A stretch of DNA of 64,000 bases from Sorghum bicolor (lineage: Eukaryota > Streptophyta > Magnoliopsida > Poales > Poaceae). The translations under genes were made by a program, and so were the position numbers. Position 1 is the stretch's first letter, and every line of letters begins with the position of its first letter. The stretch spans positions 63,913,802 to 63,977,801 of the forward strand of contig NC_012871.2 in NCBI RefSeq assembly GCF_000003195.3, written 5' to 3'. The notes beneath the pieces are model-generated. The model saw only the letters and a list, made by a program, of their open reading frames with translations, did no database searches and was not told where the DNA came from. Below, one piece after another: positions 47,137-58,700 of the stretch.

Positions 47137-47241
47137 GGATTCCATGAATAGTTTCTTAGATCAAGTGGATTCCATGAATAGTTTTTTAGATCAAGTGGAA
47201 TCCATTAATAGTTTTTTAGATCAAGGAGATTCCATGATTAT
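47137..47241. repeat. 30-bp tandem repeat in a short open frame
   Basis: Three full 30-base units and a partial fourth of the form GGATTCCATGAATAGTTTYT followed by TAGATCAAGT. The plus-strand frame repeats DSMNSFLDQV, then ESINSFLDQG. The frame (about 47042-47251) has no ATG before the repeat that resembles a gene start, so coding is unproven. Confidence 0.85.
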
Positions 47242-47581
47242 ACTTGACTAAAGATATAGGTCGCTACGCCAAGTGATTGCGCTATGTGAACCAAAGTGAA
47301 AGACAGGGAAAAATAAAAGGATTCTGCACAATAACGAACTTGATTTGCTATCAATAATATAATACAGCTGATCAGACCAGTTTATTAACATTCGTCTGCA
47401 AGACTACAACAAACTGAGGAGATGCGCCCACTTCAATCTTTGAAAATCCAAGAATCCAAAAGGACAATAAACAAGGGAACGAGATGGCAAGAACACACTT
47501 TTTCTGACATAAAAACATGAAATGGAGCCCCGTCGCCGATCCAGCAAGCCACCCGCGGTTGCCATCAGCCTTGAACGAGTC

Positions 47582-50104
47582 CTACAGGTTTCCTTTGGGA
47601 TTTTCCGCAAACCGGCCGATCCTTAAGGGGCGGAGGTCTACTCCGGCGTCGGCCGCCGTCCTGGCCACCCCGTCCAAGGCCATCTCGGCCAGGATCCTCC
47701 CGACGGCCGGGCCCATCTTGAAGCCATGGCCAGAGAACCCGGCGCCGACGACGACGTCCTTGCCGAACTCCCCGCCGAGGAAGTCGACCACGTAGTCGTC
47801 GTCGGGGGTGACGGAGTACATGCAGCACTGCCGGATGACCGGCCCGCCGGCGGTGTCGACGTGGTCCGGCATGACGGCGTCGATCCACCGCGCCACGGGC
47901 TCCACCAGGCCGCCCGTGGACCAGTCCCTGCCGTCCGGGTCGCAGGGCGGCCCGCCGTGCATGGCGATCTTGATCAGCCCCGGGAACTCCATCGACGGGG
48001 TGCCGTAGATGTAGGGGTCGCCGTAGCTGGCGAACGTCGGGAAGCCGGCCTCCGGGGTCAGCTCCTGCTCGTGCCCCGGCTTCACCTTCCAGTAGCAGAT
48101 GAGCGTGTGCACCGGCTGCACGGGAAGGTCCAGGCCGCTTACCGACCTGATCAGCTTGCTCGTCCAAGCGCCCACTGTCACTATGCATTTGGTGCCATGG
48201 AACTCCTCGCCGCTCGACGTCCTCACCGAGATTATTGACCCCTCTCCTGATGGAGCACAAGAAGTATGTAAAGATTCAGAGAGCTCTAGTTTTTCTATGG
48301 ATTTTTTTCATCACTTTGTATATATGCATTTCGATTGCGTACTTCATTCGTTCCAAATTATTATAAGTCGTAGGATATTTCTAGATACATAACAAAAATA
48401 TAATGTATGTCTAGAAAAACTATGTAGCTAGAAAAACTTATAATTTAGAATGGAGAGAGAGTATAAGCAGAAAGAAAAGATAAACTGAATTATTGTGCCG
48501 TTCAAACAATAGTACTAGCATTCAAGGACTTGTTTGTTGGACTGTCGTTTGGTGCTGTATTGGTACAGATTCCACAAACGATACTATTATAAAACAAAAG
48601 GAGCGAGTGCACTGAACGGGAATATCTGTTACAATAATTGGCAATCATGTACACAGAGATACGGTGCAGCAATAGTTGTACAATTTCCACTTAAAAGGGA
48701 AAGAGAAAAGGCGCAACATGTTTAAATTGCATTTTGCGAGTGATCGTACATTTTCTGTGATATGTTGCTACTTATTGTAACAACGACGCATATGTTCTAG
48801 CTACAACTTTTCTTAGTGATGATATTTACTCTTTACTCAAAATGATGTAAAAAGAGAACGGAGTTGCTTGGTGGCAGATCAACATTGCAAAGGAGCTAGT
48901 GTGACGTCAATGTGTGCAGGCTTATATATCATGAATCATGATGAGAACACGTACACAGTCACAGACCGATATATCTTCATCAAGTTTTCAAAATTTTGAA
49001 ACCTCTAGACTCTAGTTAAGGTTCCAAAGGAATTTGCAAAAAACTACAAGCTCTATAAGGACAAATGCACCCTAAACACCGCCCCTCGTCCAAATCCTTC
49101 GCATCGACTTACTATTTTACATTGCGCATGCTACTTACAACTATATATGCTAAGTTGCTAACTCTTGATGAGTCACGAAGGATATATATGCTTCACGCGC
49201 TACGCACGCAGATGATTAATTGGTTAGACGCGAAATGCATGGCAGAGCCATCCGTACGTACACCATGACAGCAAAAGGAACGTGTGTGAACCTAGAGGCA
49301 GATGACGATCGAGCTCACAAGTCACACCCAACTCCATCTTGCTTGCTTGCTAGCTTGCCAGTGACTCGTCAGAGCGTCACGGTCACTCACATGCAGGAGC
49401 GAGGCGCGCATCCGCGCATGGCGCATGCTTCCAAGAGAATTAGTTCGGGTACGGTACGTGGAGCGAGGAAGAAGACAGTGCACGAGACAAAGCGCGCGCT
49501 CACCTTCACCTCGCTTGGAGCTGGTGGTGACGTCCACCACCTCAGCCCTGTCCCTGAGGACGGCGCCCTTCTTGACGGCGAGCGCCTGGAACATGGCCAC
49601 GGCCTTGGTGGCCTTCATGACCCCGCCCAGCTCGCTCGGCGCCGCCGTCCACCCGTCGGGGACCCTGAACACGCCCGCCCAGGGCCAGGACGCCGACGCC
49701 GACTCATCATCCCCGGCTGCGGCGGCGGCGAGGGCGACCTCGGTGGCGCCGCCGTTCCTGATGGCGGCGACGAGCGCCGGGTCGTCCGCCGGGCCCAGGT
49801 CGAGGTGCGGGGTGGGCGTGAGCACGGCGTACCCGGCGTCGGCCTGGGCCTCGTCCCAGAGGCGGCGCGACAGGCGCACCATGGGCGGGTAGTGCGCCTG
49901 CGGGTAGGTGGCGCGGATGGTGCGCGACTCGCCGTGCGAGGAGCCCCTGTGGTGGAGCAGGTCGAACCGCTCCAGGAGCAGCACGCGCGCGCCGCGGGAG
50001 GACGCCGCGTACGCCGCGCAGCTGCCCATGATGCCCGCGCCCACCACGATCACGTCGAACCGGCCTTGGCCGTGGCCGCCCTCGCCGTTGGACGCCGCCG
50101 CCAT
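47582..50104 (-). CDS. Sarcosine oxidase-like FAD enzyme, copy B
   Basis: Two exons on the minus strand (50104-49510, 48246-47582) give 419 residues, with the same intron position as copy A. It keeps the Rossmann GAGIMG, RGSSHGESRTIRATY, the covalent-FAD motif QCCMYSVTPDDDY and GKDVVVGAGFSGHGFKMGPA, so it looks functional. It differs from copy A by an Ala/Asp/Ser-rich insertion (AAAAAGDDESASAS) in the N-terminal half and a shorter linker after PCDP. It ends NPKGNL because a TAG replaces the Lys codon of copy A's NLKGS. The donor is doubled (CGAG|GTGAAG|GTGAGC) and the acceptor is CAGGAG, so small in-frame variants of splicing are possible; the outer donor was chosen by similarity to copy A. 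The gene lies tail to tail with copy A, 2.5 kb apart. Confidence 0.92.
48342..48461. mobile_element. Short Stowaway-like MITE in the intron of copy B
   Basis: Left CTTCATTCGTTCCAAATTAT and mirrored right ATAATTTAGAATGGAGAGAG, with TA on both sides. It is 120 bp long. Confidence 0.75.
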
Positions 50105-51770
50105 GGCGCTTGCTTGCTTGCTTGATGCTCCCTCCTCCTCGCGGTCGCGCTCTCGACAAGCTCCTCGAGGCGACTGACCGCTGTGCGTGGCTGTGCTGCT
50201 CGCTGTGCTAGGGAGAGCTAGCTAGTGTAATGTAGGACTAGACTAGACTAGCTAGACTTGGTGAGAGTGAGAGAGACACACAAGACAGCGCACGGAGGGG
50301 ACAAAGAAGCTTGTCGTGTCTTATTGCTTAATTAGCAACAGGAGATCCCCATCTTCTAGGCATGATGGATCTTGGCTTTTCTAAAACCACATCGATCATA
50401 CATTACAAAAGAAAATGAATGGTACAGATGAAGAATCGACAAATACTCCTATCCGAAACTCAAGGCCCAACACGTAGGAGAATTTTTGTACTGACAGTCA
50501 TAAAAAGTAAGAACTACGATGTATATAAATTCCCGGCGTTCGAAAAAACCGTCCTAGAAAATGTGCAACAACTTTGCCCGTTTGATAGCTTGATAAGCAC
50601 TGACTGAGCAAAGAAGATAGGCCTCTTGGCGCTGAGTAGGCTGTGTGCTGGCAAGTACTGAAGCCGACGTATGCTGACCGAAATGGATGAGCCCTGCAGT
50701 GGCAGTGTTATCCCTGAGGTGCATGGGGCCAAAATGCACGCGCCCAGCTAGCGTGCTATCATTGCAGCCGTCCGTTTTGTGCCCGATCGAAACGTGAAAG
50801 AGGGTGCGCGCTGCGGGTCTACCACGTCCGGCCACGGCCCACGCACGCTCCACGCCGCACAGTGCACCGGCGCGCGTACATGTATCGTGTGTTCATGATT
50901 GCATCATCTTTGCCTCGGTGAATCACCGCTCACCTTTTCTTCGTTAATCTTTTGCAAGCATTAGCAAGACGCTGGTCAAAATGCCTACACCTATAAAAGT
51001 TTTTTTTTGATGTGCATATACACCTTAATTTGTATATTTTGTTGGACAGCAGATCACATCTCAAATGCATAAGAGCATGTGAAACATGTCCCTCAGCGAT
51101 ATTGTCCTAGGTTTCAGTTTGACAACTCCTAGGTTTACTCGAATGTGGATCTCTCTAAAAATGTAAAAAAAAAATCATGAAAAAAATATATGATACAGTA
51201 TTTTTTTTTTATCAAGCATATGATACAGAGTTGGCAGTTCCTTGAAGATATGCTGATCGACTTCGAGAGACTTTTGTTGCCAGATGGAGAGGCTACATTA
51301 TAGAAGTGGTCACTTTTTTTATTGAATGATGAAAAATAGTTCTTAACCCGAGCAAAGAGTTAAGATAATATTTTTATCAACGCGTTGCCTTTAATCCGAG
51401 CAAAGAGTTGAGATAAGGTATCCTTCCCTTTGGTCTTTAATCTTGTTCTAGATGTTTTCGCCAAAATGCTAATTAAGACAGCCAGGAAAAAACTTACTAG
51501 AGGGTGTTACCTTCAATTTGTGATCTGGGCATGACGTTAGTGTACAATATGCCCACTATGCACTGATTTTTCTAAACAATGATATAAATGTAAGTGACGT
51601 GCTTTGAGGAGAGTTATCTCGTACCAATGTATCGTAAAATTGACATATTAACCATTGGTGAGGAGGATGCTAATTTTATAGTGTCGTCATCGCTTTGTGT
51701 AAAAGAGTATCATAAAAGCGATCTATTAACTATTGGTGAGGACAATGTTAATTTTATGGCGTTATTCTCG
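50105..51770. other. Copy B upstream region and intergenic
   Basis: The first 200 bases are the probable 5' UTR and promoter of copy B (CTAGACTAGACTAGCTAGAC runs). A GC-rich patch at 50750-50880 and AT-rich sequence follow. No further gene was seen. Confidence 0.4.
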
Positions 51771-52370
51771 CTTTGTATAAAAAGGTTAACCCGAATATGC
51801 TACATTTCAAACGACAAGGCTTATAAGTTGACCTTCACCCACCTAAATTTTAAGGTGGTACTAAACCCACCAACCACAACCACACATACAAATGTGCTTT
51901 GTGTAAAAAGGTTAACCCGAATATGCTACGTTTGAAACGACAAGGCTTATAAGTTGACCTTCACCCTCCTAAACTTCAAGGTGGTACTAAACCCACCAAC
52001 CACAACCACACATGAAAAGATGGTACTAAACCTACCAACCAAAACCACACATATAGATGTTTGTAACATCCCGCGTCCAAAAACTGCTACAACCACACAT
52101 GAGGCAGATGTCTGTAACACCCCGCGTCCCAAAACTGCTTATATGGTGCCACAACCACACATGAGGCAGATGTTTGTAACACTCCGCGTCCAAAAACTAC
52201 TTATATGGCCATACTCCGCACGTGGAACATGCCTGCATACGTATAGCACCTCTCTTACACTTTCGTTCTCGCTTCGTGCTACAAGTGCTACATTTAGAAT
52301 GACAAGGCTTATAAGTTGGCTCTCACTCTCTTAAACTTCTAAGGTAGTACTAAACCTACCAACCATAACC
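51771..52370. repeat. Complex local tandem repeats
   Basis: A block of about 126 bp (GGTTAACCCGAATATGCTAC, GACAAGGCTTATAAGTTG, GGTGGTACTAAACCCACCAA) occurs at 51771 and 51897, with a decayed third copy near 52280-52370. Between them a unit of 50-62 bp (GATGTTTGTAACATCCCGCG, CACACATGAGGCA) is repeated three times from 52057. No coding content is evident. Confidence 0.8.
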
Positions 52371-52607
52371 ATACATGAGGCACCTGGGCTACACAGACTA
52401 ACTTCACAACTACTACAAGCTGCTAATGGGCTGGGGTATTATAATTGTTTTTGTTGTAAGATAAATGAGTTTCCTATGAAATATATAAGAACTCCACTAC
52501 ACTTCTCTAGTCTTAGAAAACAAATGACAATAATCAAAAGGCTCGTTGTAGTTTGTTGAGGTAGAGGCTCTAGTCATATGAACGCAAATTGTCATTCCCA
52601 CCCAAAA

Positions 52608-53143
52608 GTAAGGATGGCGACGTTGTGGATTTGGATCGGGTGAAGTCTCTGCGCACCCAAACTCGAAACCCGAAATTAAAACTCGAAACCACACCGAACA
52701 CCGATTGATAATCTATCCCCAAAACCAAACCCGTGGATATCCGAAACACGAATGAATACCCGAAAACCGCTTTCTATGGCAACATAGTAATAGCAATAAG
52801 AACTTTCTATAAACATATACATGATATATATACACATATTTACATGTATAAATAAGAGGAAATAAAAAATAAATACTTTCATGAGTTAGCTTAGAATAAT
52901 TTAATAATCTAAGTAAACAAGTTATTATTAGTATATTATAAAATATGAAATTTAATTCTAATAATTTATTTCGGAAATCCATTGGATATCCACGGGTGGA
53001 AAACCAAACCCGAAACCGAACCCGATAAGTTTCGGGGCCCTGAACCCAAAAACCGTAGATGAAAAATCATCCCCAAATCTGAACCCACGAGAATCGAAAA
53101 CCCGCGAATATCTGACCCGAAACCACTCCGCTGCCATCCTTAC
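52608..53143. mobile_element. Element with GTAAGGATGGC inverted ends
   Basis: GTAAGGATGGC at 52608 is mirrored by GCCATCCTTAC ending at 53143. Both flanks contain many short CCCGAAACC/GGATATCC motifs facing each other, with an AT-rich centre. No target duplication was identified and the class is unknown. Confidence 0.5.
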
Positions 53144-54030
53144 CCGAATAGTGGCTTGATGGGTCAAACTTTTATTTAGGACCTATTTTGTATAGTTCTA
53201 GCTCTAGGATATCTGGAAGATCCAGGCCGAATTTATTAAGAAGTTTGTAGATTAAATTAAAGTTCTTTAAATAGTAATATCTAGACTAAATTTAAAACAA
53301 AATAAATGATCTAAATTCTCTCCATATCTTCATATTTAGCTACATGATTTCTCGGAGCTACAAATTCTCGGCACCAAGAGATCTATATTTTTATTTTTGA
53401 AGATTGGTGTTCTTGCCACTTTGAAAGCCAATTGCTATTTGACCCTTGATTTTTTTAGCTTTGTGATTTAACTATTGATTTTGAACACATGTTGAACAAA
53501 TATTTAAAATAAATGATTTAACTTTGTCCTTAATAGATCTTGAAATTGAACTATGTATCGTCGTTTGACTCAAATTGGAATCCAACTCATTACAGTCATT
53601 GGATACATGTTGTTCTAACTCATATAACCATGATTCGTGAGTCTAAATCACATACGATAAATGGAGAAGTGTGAGAGTATTCTGAAAAGTCAAAATGACT
53701 GTTGGAAGAACCTCTTTCTCTTTAATATTAGGGATAAATTGCTTGAATTTTTACTAATCCCGTTCCATGCAAACTCAAGGTGTGTGAACTATAGACTAAC
53801 CCACTGGATGAAGAATTAGCTATCCAAGAGTGTAAAAAGTGACCAATATAATGTAATGCTTGAAATTTGTCTATATATGTGAATAGAGATCAACATTAGA
53901 AGCAAAATTATTCCATAAAACCTAAAGTAATAAGTGCAACTGGAATGTCGTATCTATTCTAAATTCCTACCGTCAGATCTTCATCTCTTCTAAATTCCCA
54001 CCGTTAGATCTTGATCATGTGATCTCTTTC
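53144..54030. other. AT-rich upstream region of the repeat gene
   Basis: No open frame of note. At about 53955-54018 a block of about 35 bp is tandemly duplicated (TTCTAAATTCCTACCGTCAG and TTCTAAATTCCCACCGTTAG), just upstream of the TATA box, and could be a regulatory repeat. Confidence 0.45.
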
Positions 54031-54033
54031 CCC

Positions 54034-54043
54034 TTTATATATG
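54034..54043 (+). promoter_or_regulatory. TATA box of the 150-bp-repeat gene
   Basis: TTTATATATG lies about 30 bases before a CCTCCCTAACCCTAAC segment that looks like a plant transcription start. No ATG occurs between this box's own ATG and 54273, so a transcript started here would begin translation at the repeat frame. Confidence 0.55.
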
Positions 54044-54228
54044 GCATCCTCTTCTTTCTTCCTCCCTAACCCTAACTTTCATTGTGGCGGCTGCCGCCTA
54101 CCTTACAAACCACTTGGCATATACCTCTAAACAATCTTCCCTTGTCTTTGTCTTGCCTTGTTTGTGTGCCGCTGCCTACCACCCTCCCTTGTATTTGCTC
54201 TCACAATCGATTTCTACATCTTAGAGTC

Positions 54229-54978
54229 CACAATCAAGATTACCAGATCCAGCTAGATATACCTTTCAGAGCATGGAGAATCGCCATGGAAGTAGACCAT
54301 TCTATCGTCCACCTATGCAAGAAATTCGTCCGCCTATGCAAGAAATTGGGACGGACAAGGTAAGAAACTCGAGTGTTCCGCAATCAGGATTGCCAGATCC
54401 GTCTAGATATACCTTTGTGAGCATGGAAAATCACCACAGAAGTGGACCATTCTATCGTCCGCCTGTGCAAAAAATTCGTCCGCCTATGCAAGAAATTGGG
54501 ACTGATAAGGTAAGAAACTTGGGTGTTTCACAATCAGCATTGCCAGATCTGACTAGATATACTTTTCAGAGCATGGAGAACCACCATATAAGTGGACCAT
54601 TCTATCGTCCGCCTGTGCAAGAAATTCGTCCGCCTATGCAAGAAATTGGGACTGACAAGGTAAGAAACTCGGATGTTTCGCAATCAGGACTGCCAGATCA
54701 GGATAGAAATACCTTTGAGATCATGGAGAATCACCATAGAAGTGGGCCATTCTATCGTCCGTCGGTTCAAGAAATTCGTCCGCCTATGCAAGAAATTGGG
54801 ACTCACAAGATAAGTAACCCGGGTGTTCCGCAATCAAGATTGCTAGATCCCGCTAGATATACCTTTGAGAACATGAAGAATTGCCATAGAAATGGACCAT
54901 TTTATCGCCCGCCCATGCAAGAAATTCGTCCTCCTATGCAAGTAATTGGGACTCACAAGGTAAGAAACTCTGGTGTTG
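54229..54978 (+). repeat. Five tandem 150-bp units
   Basis: The period is exactly 150 bases, with ATG-context positions at 54273, 54423, 54573, 54723 and 54873 (ATG in all five units). No indel occurs over 750 bp; only substitutions distinguish the units. Each unit also contains two adjacent copies of a 21-base subunit (CGTCCGCCTATGCAAGAAAT). Confidence 0.95.
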
Positions 54979-54986
54979 GCACTTGA
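54273..54986 (+). CDS. Tandem-repeat protein, family not recognised
   Basis: I do not recognise this gene. The frame gives 237 residues, built from 50-residue units of the form MENHHRSGPFYRPPVQEI, RPPMQEIGTDKVRN, then GVPQSGLPDPARYTF. It is hydrophilic, rich in Pro, Arg, Gln and His, with no signal peptide, membrane helix or known motif; it is probably disordered. The ATG at 54273 is the first after the TATA box at 54034. The reading frame has survived five 150-base units without a stop or indel. Four of the five units contain a phase-0 donor-like AAG|GTAAGAAAC (after 54359, 54509, 54659 and 54959; unit 4 has ATAAG). A possible 3' exon at 55128-55250 (KPSNTESDSNLEKGVKRE...) is in phase with these donors. 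Unspliced, it ends at 54986. Coding status is likely but unproven. Confidence 0.55.
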   Translation: MENRHGSRPFYRPPMQEIRPPMQEIGTDKVRNSSVPQSGLPDPSRYTFVSMENHHRSGPFYRPPVQKIRPPMQEIGTDKVRNLGVSQSALPDLTRYTFQSMENHHISGPFYRPPVQEIRPPMQEIGTDKVRNSDVSQSGLPDQDRNTFEIMENHHRSGPFYRPSVQEIRPPMQEIGTHKISNPGVPQSRLLDPARYTFENMKNCHRNGPFYRPPMQEIRPPMQVIGTHKVRNSGVGT

Positions 54987-55349
54987 ATTTTGCTATTTAT
55001 AAGTTTCCTCCCCTTTGCTTTGACAAGTTGTAAGCGCTTCTTTCCTTCGTCTTATCTTATTTGTTTATGGCACCTCCACCTCATTATTCTTTCTTGTTTT
55101 TGGTGGCTCATCGCTGGTGACAGTGAGAAACCCTCCAACACTGAATCTGACAGCAATTTGGAGAAGGGTGTAAAGAGGGAGACCAATTCTCTTGGTCCCA
55201 TTATCGAACTAGTTCTAGTCATCACTACAAAATGGAAAAAAATATTATAGCCATATTCTGCCGCACTACTTCAGCACTACTTTTTAGTGAACAAACATTG
55301 TTTTCCTATGTTATAGGTGATATTTTTGTGTAAACATGAGAACATGTAG

Positions 55350-55461
55350 ATCTTGTTCGCTTGGCTAAAAAGCAAAGTACTATTCGCTAGCTTATTGTAA
55401 GAGAAAAATATTATTGAATGACTAGAAGATTCGACAGATAAGCTCAAACGAAATAGGCTCG
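55350..55461. mobile_element. Short MITE with TTGTTCGCTTGG-type ends
   Basis: Left ATCTTGTTCGCTTGGCTAAA and right AGCTCAAACGAAATAGG are loosely inverted, matching a common small grass MITE layout. The target duplication is unclear. Confidence 0.45.
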
Positions 55462-55702
55462 TGTGCATGGAATCTTAGTTTCATCAACACACTAGGGTAC
55501 CATAACATCATCATGGTGTCAATGTTGAAGGCTGCAGATGATCAAGAAATCCATAGTGTGTTCGACATTACTGTGCCGTCCATGTTCGATCGGACGGTGC
55601 GAATCCGTGCGCTCCGCCACGGCAGTTGCCGTAACAAATTGCGGCGATCAGCGAACATAGACACAAGTAGCAGTAGGGTTTTAGCTTAACCGTCCAATCC
55701 CC

Positions 55703-58700
55703 ATGGAAGTCCTCTCCACCCCGGCCGGCGCCGGCGCCGCCGCTTCCTCTTCTTCCTCCTCCTCGACCCCTTCCCCCTCCACCAGGCGCCCTACCACCAC
55801 GCTCCGCTTGCTCTGCCCCTCCAGCCGCGCCGCCGCGCTCCGCCCCTCACGGGACCTCCACGTGGACCAGCCCCCCGTGGGGGATGAGGCCGTGCTCGTC
55901 ATCTCCGGGCCGGACGCCCCCGCCGCGGCGGTCAGGGCGTGGGAGCACGTGGTGGGCCACAGAGTCGAGGGCGACGAGGCGATGGGAGGGGAAGAGGAGG
56001 AGAGGGAGGTGACGGGCGCCGTGGGCTGCCGGATGCTGGCCGCCGGTGGGCAGGTGGGATGCGTCCTGGGGAAGGGCGGTAAGACGGTAGAGCGGATGAG
56101 GCAGGAGAGTGGCGCCCAGATCAGGGTGTTCCGGAATAGGGAGCAGCTGCCCCCTTTCGCGCCGCCGGGGGATGAGCTTATCCATGTACGTCTGCCCTTC
56201 TTGATTTAACACAGATGCTTCAATTTTGCTTCGTGGAAATTAGACCACCTTGAGCTGGAAACTTGGAATTCCCTGTCTAGTAAATGCTTGTGATATTGGT
56301 GGGCTAGCAAATGCTTGTGATATTGGTGGAAATATTGATGCTTTCTTGTGATTTGTGAATCAGAAAATGATATCAAGTACAGCGCTGTGATAGACTGATA
56401 GGACAGAATTGTGAAAAGACAATACTTCGAGAGCATGGTGCTTTGTATAGCATATAACAGAATAGGTTCAGCACCACCCTAGTAATCTGCTCATATGCCT
56501 ATCAGAACATATGAGTAGATTAGATTGAAATCAGCTAACTTTTGTAATATTTCCTATTTTATACTTTGCTGTCAGAAAGTTCAGTAGTTGGGCAATCCAT
56601 AGTTCAAGTTTTTCATTCTAGGGGCTATTTAATCTTTCTTTCACTTGGCTATTTAATCTTCAAAATCCAGGTCTTTCTGATATGATAACCTTTTTTTGTT
56701 AGATAAGTGGGAGCTTTCCTCAAGTACGGAAAGCACTGTTAGCAGTTTCAACCTGCCTCCAAGATAATCCTAGGCCAGACACACATAATATTCCGATGGG
56801 AAGACCATTTGGGCCTCCAGGTAGTGGTCCTGGATGTCCGCCTGGCATGGATCCTCATTCTCAAAGAAGTTATTTACCACCACACATACCTGATTACCAC
56901 ACAAGGAATTATCCAAATAATGCTGGTGCCCCTGGTCCTAGATTCTTTTTTGAACAAGAGATAGTGTTCAGGATGATAATTCTGAATGAAATGGTGGGCA
57001 GCATAATTGGAAAAGGTGGTTCCACTATTCGGGCATTGCAAAGTGAAACTGGTGCTTGTATAAAGATTTTAGAGCTTGTTGCTGATTCAGATGAGCGTGT
57101 TGTTGCGATATCTGCACGTGAGGTATGTCTATGGGCCAAAAAAGGTTTTACTCCTGTTTCAGTGTCTTGTCTGAAGTGATCACAAATCTTTGTTTTCCTT
57201 ATGAGGAACAATTGAACAAGAGTTTTTTTATGGTAATTTGGTGTTTGTGTATGTTCCTCTTCGAGAACTGTCATGTCACCCAAATGCCTGGCTAGTGACA
57301 TCAATCACTATATTCTGCCAAATTATAATAGGGATTTGGGATTAATTTTTTCCCTAAGAATTATATTATCTGCTGTCTGTAATAGTGGTTGATGCATGTG
57401 TGTCTCTTGGTGCAGAATTCTGACATGATGCATTCTCCAGCGCAAGATGCAGTTGTTCGGGTGTACTCTAGGATCTCAGAGGCATCTATGGATAGAAGTT
57501 CTCCTACACCTGCAAGGCTTCTCGTTCCATCACAACATATTGGTTGCCTGCTAGGAAAAGGTGGATCCATTATTACAGAGATGAGAAAGATTACAGGAGC
57601 TAGCATTCGAATTTTTGGGAATGAACAAATTCCAAGATGCGCACAGCGAAATGATGAGATGGTTCAGGTATACCACAGTTGTAGTAAACCACCCTATTTT
57701 TTGTTCTGAATCTTTAGAAACGATGCTGTACTCTATGCATTCTATGGTACAGTTGTACGTAAGTCTGCTTGACCTTTTGAAGGTTTCACTAATATTCATG
57801 GAAGCTACTTGCTGCATCAGATTGGAGGGTGTTTTTTAATCTAGTTGTGTGGTATAAATGCAAAGTTGGATAACTAAAAACACTTGATGGAAAATGCCAA
57901 TAAGCTCTGACGTGATTTGAATGACATTAAATAGTTTGCCTGTTGTGCTATGTTATCCTTCAAGCCACATAGGTTTATACGGTGAAGATCATTTACTAGC
58001 AATGAGTTTTACAGCTAATAGTTTAAGATGTCCAGTTCTTGAATATCTAGAATGCTTTTTCTATGGAAAAACAATGCATGGTTCAAAGCAGGAATCCTTT
58101 AAGAAGAATTGGCTTTCTTTTCTTTTACATTATTGCATATTTTGTAATTCTTTTGTGCTAATTTTTCCAATCTTTGTTGTACTGTAGTGATCCTCCATGT
58201 CAAAATGATGCACGCTATACATTGCCTAAATCAATTAGTTTTCTAAATTTCACCTGAATTGTCCCTTAAAAAAAGTACTTGATTATTCATACTAGTGTTT
58301 GATCAGGTGATGAACAAGTAAAGATCTTGCAAAGGGAAACATATTATTCTCATCTGGAGTGCCTCTTTCGCAGGTCACTGGTAGCTTCCAATCCATTCAG
58401 GATGCATTACTCCATATAACTGGAAGGATTAGGGATGTCATCCTTCCCAAGCCACACCCCAGTGGAGGCATGCCTCCATACCCACCTGTTGGAAACATCC
58501 CAGTTCACCAATCAAGACAAGAACCACCTCCGCCGCACCTACATCCCAGTGGGGGTATGCCTCCATACCCTATGCATTCTTTCAGACCTGATGCTCCCAT
58601 GGGCCACTTCGAAACGGGTGATCATCGACCACCTCCTGTACATTCGATGGAATATATGGGTGCTGATAGGATGCCATACTCGTATGGTGGTGAACAAGGA

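Noticed and set aside
47726..48238. 170-codon plus-strand open frame
   Set aside because: Antisense shadow of copy B exon 2.
49220..50125. 301-codon plus-strand open frame
   Set aside because: It is the antisense of the first exon of sarcosine-oxidase copy B. The long frame comes from high GC and codon bias; the protein has low-complexity Arg/Gly/Pro composition.
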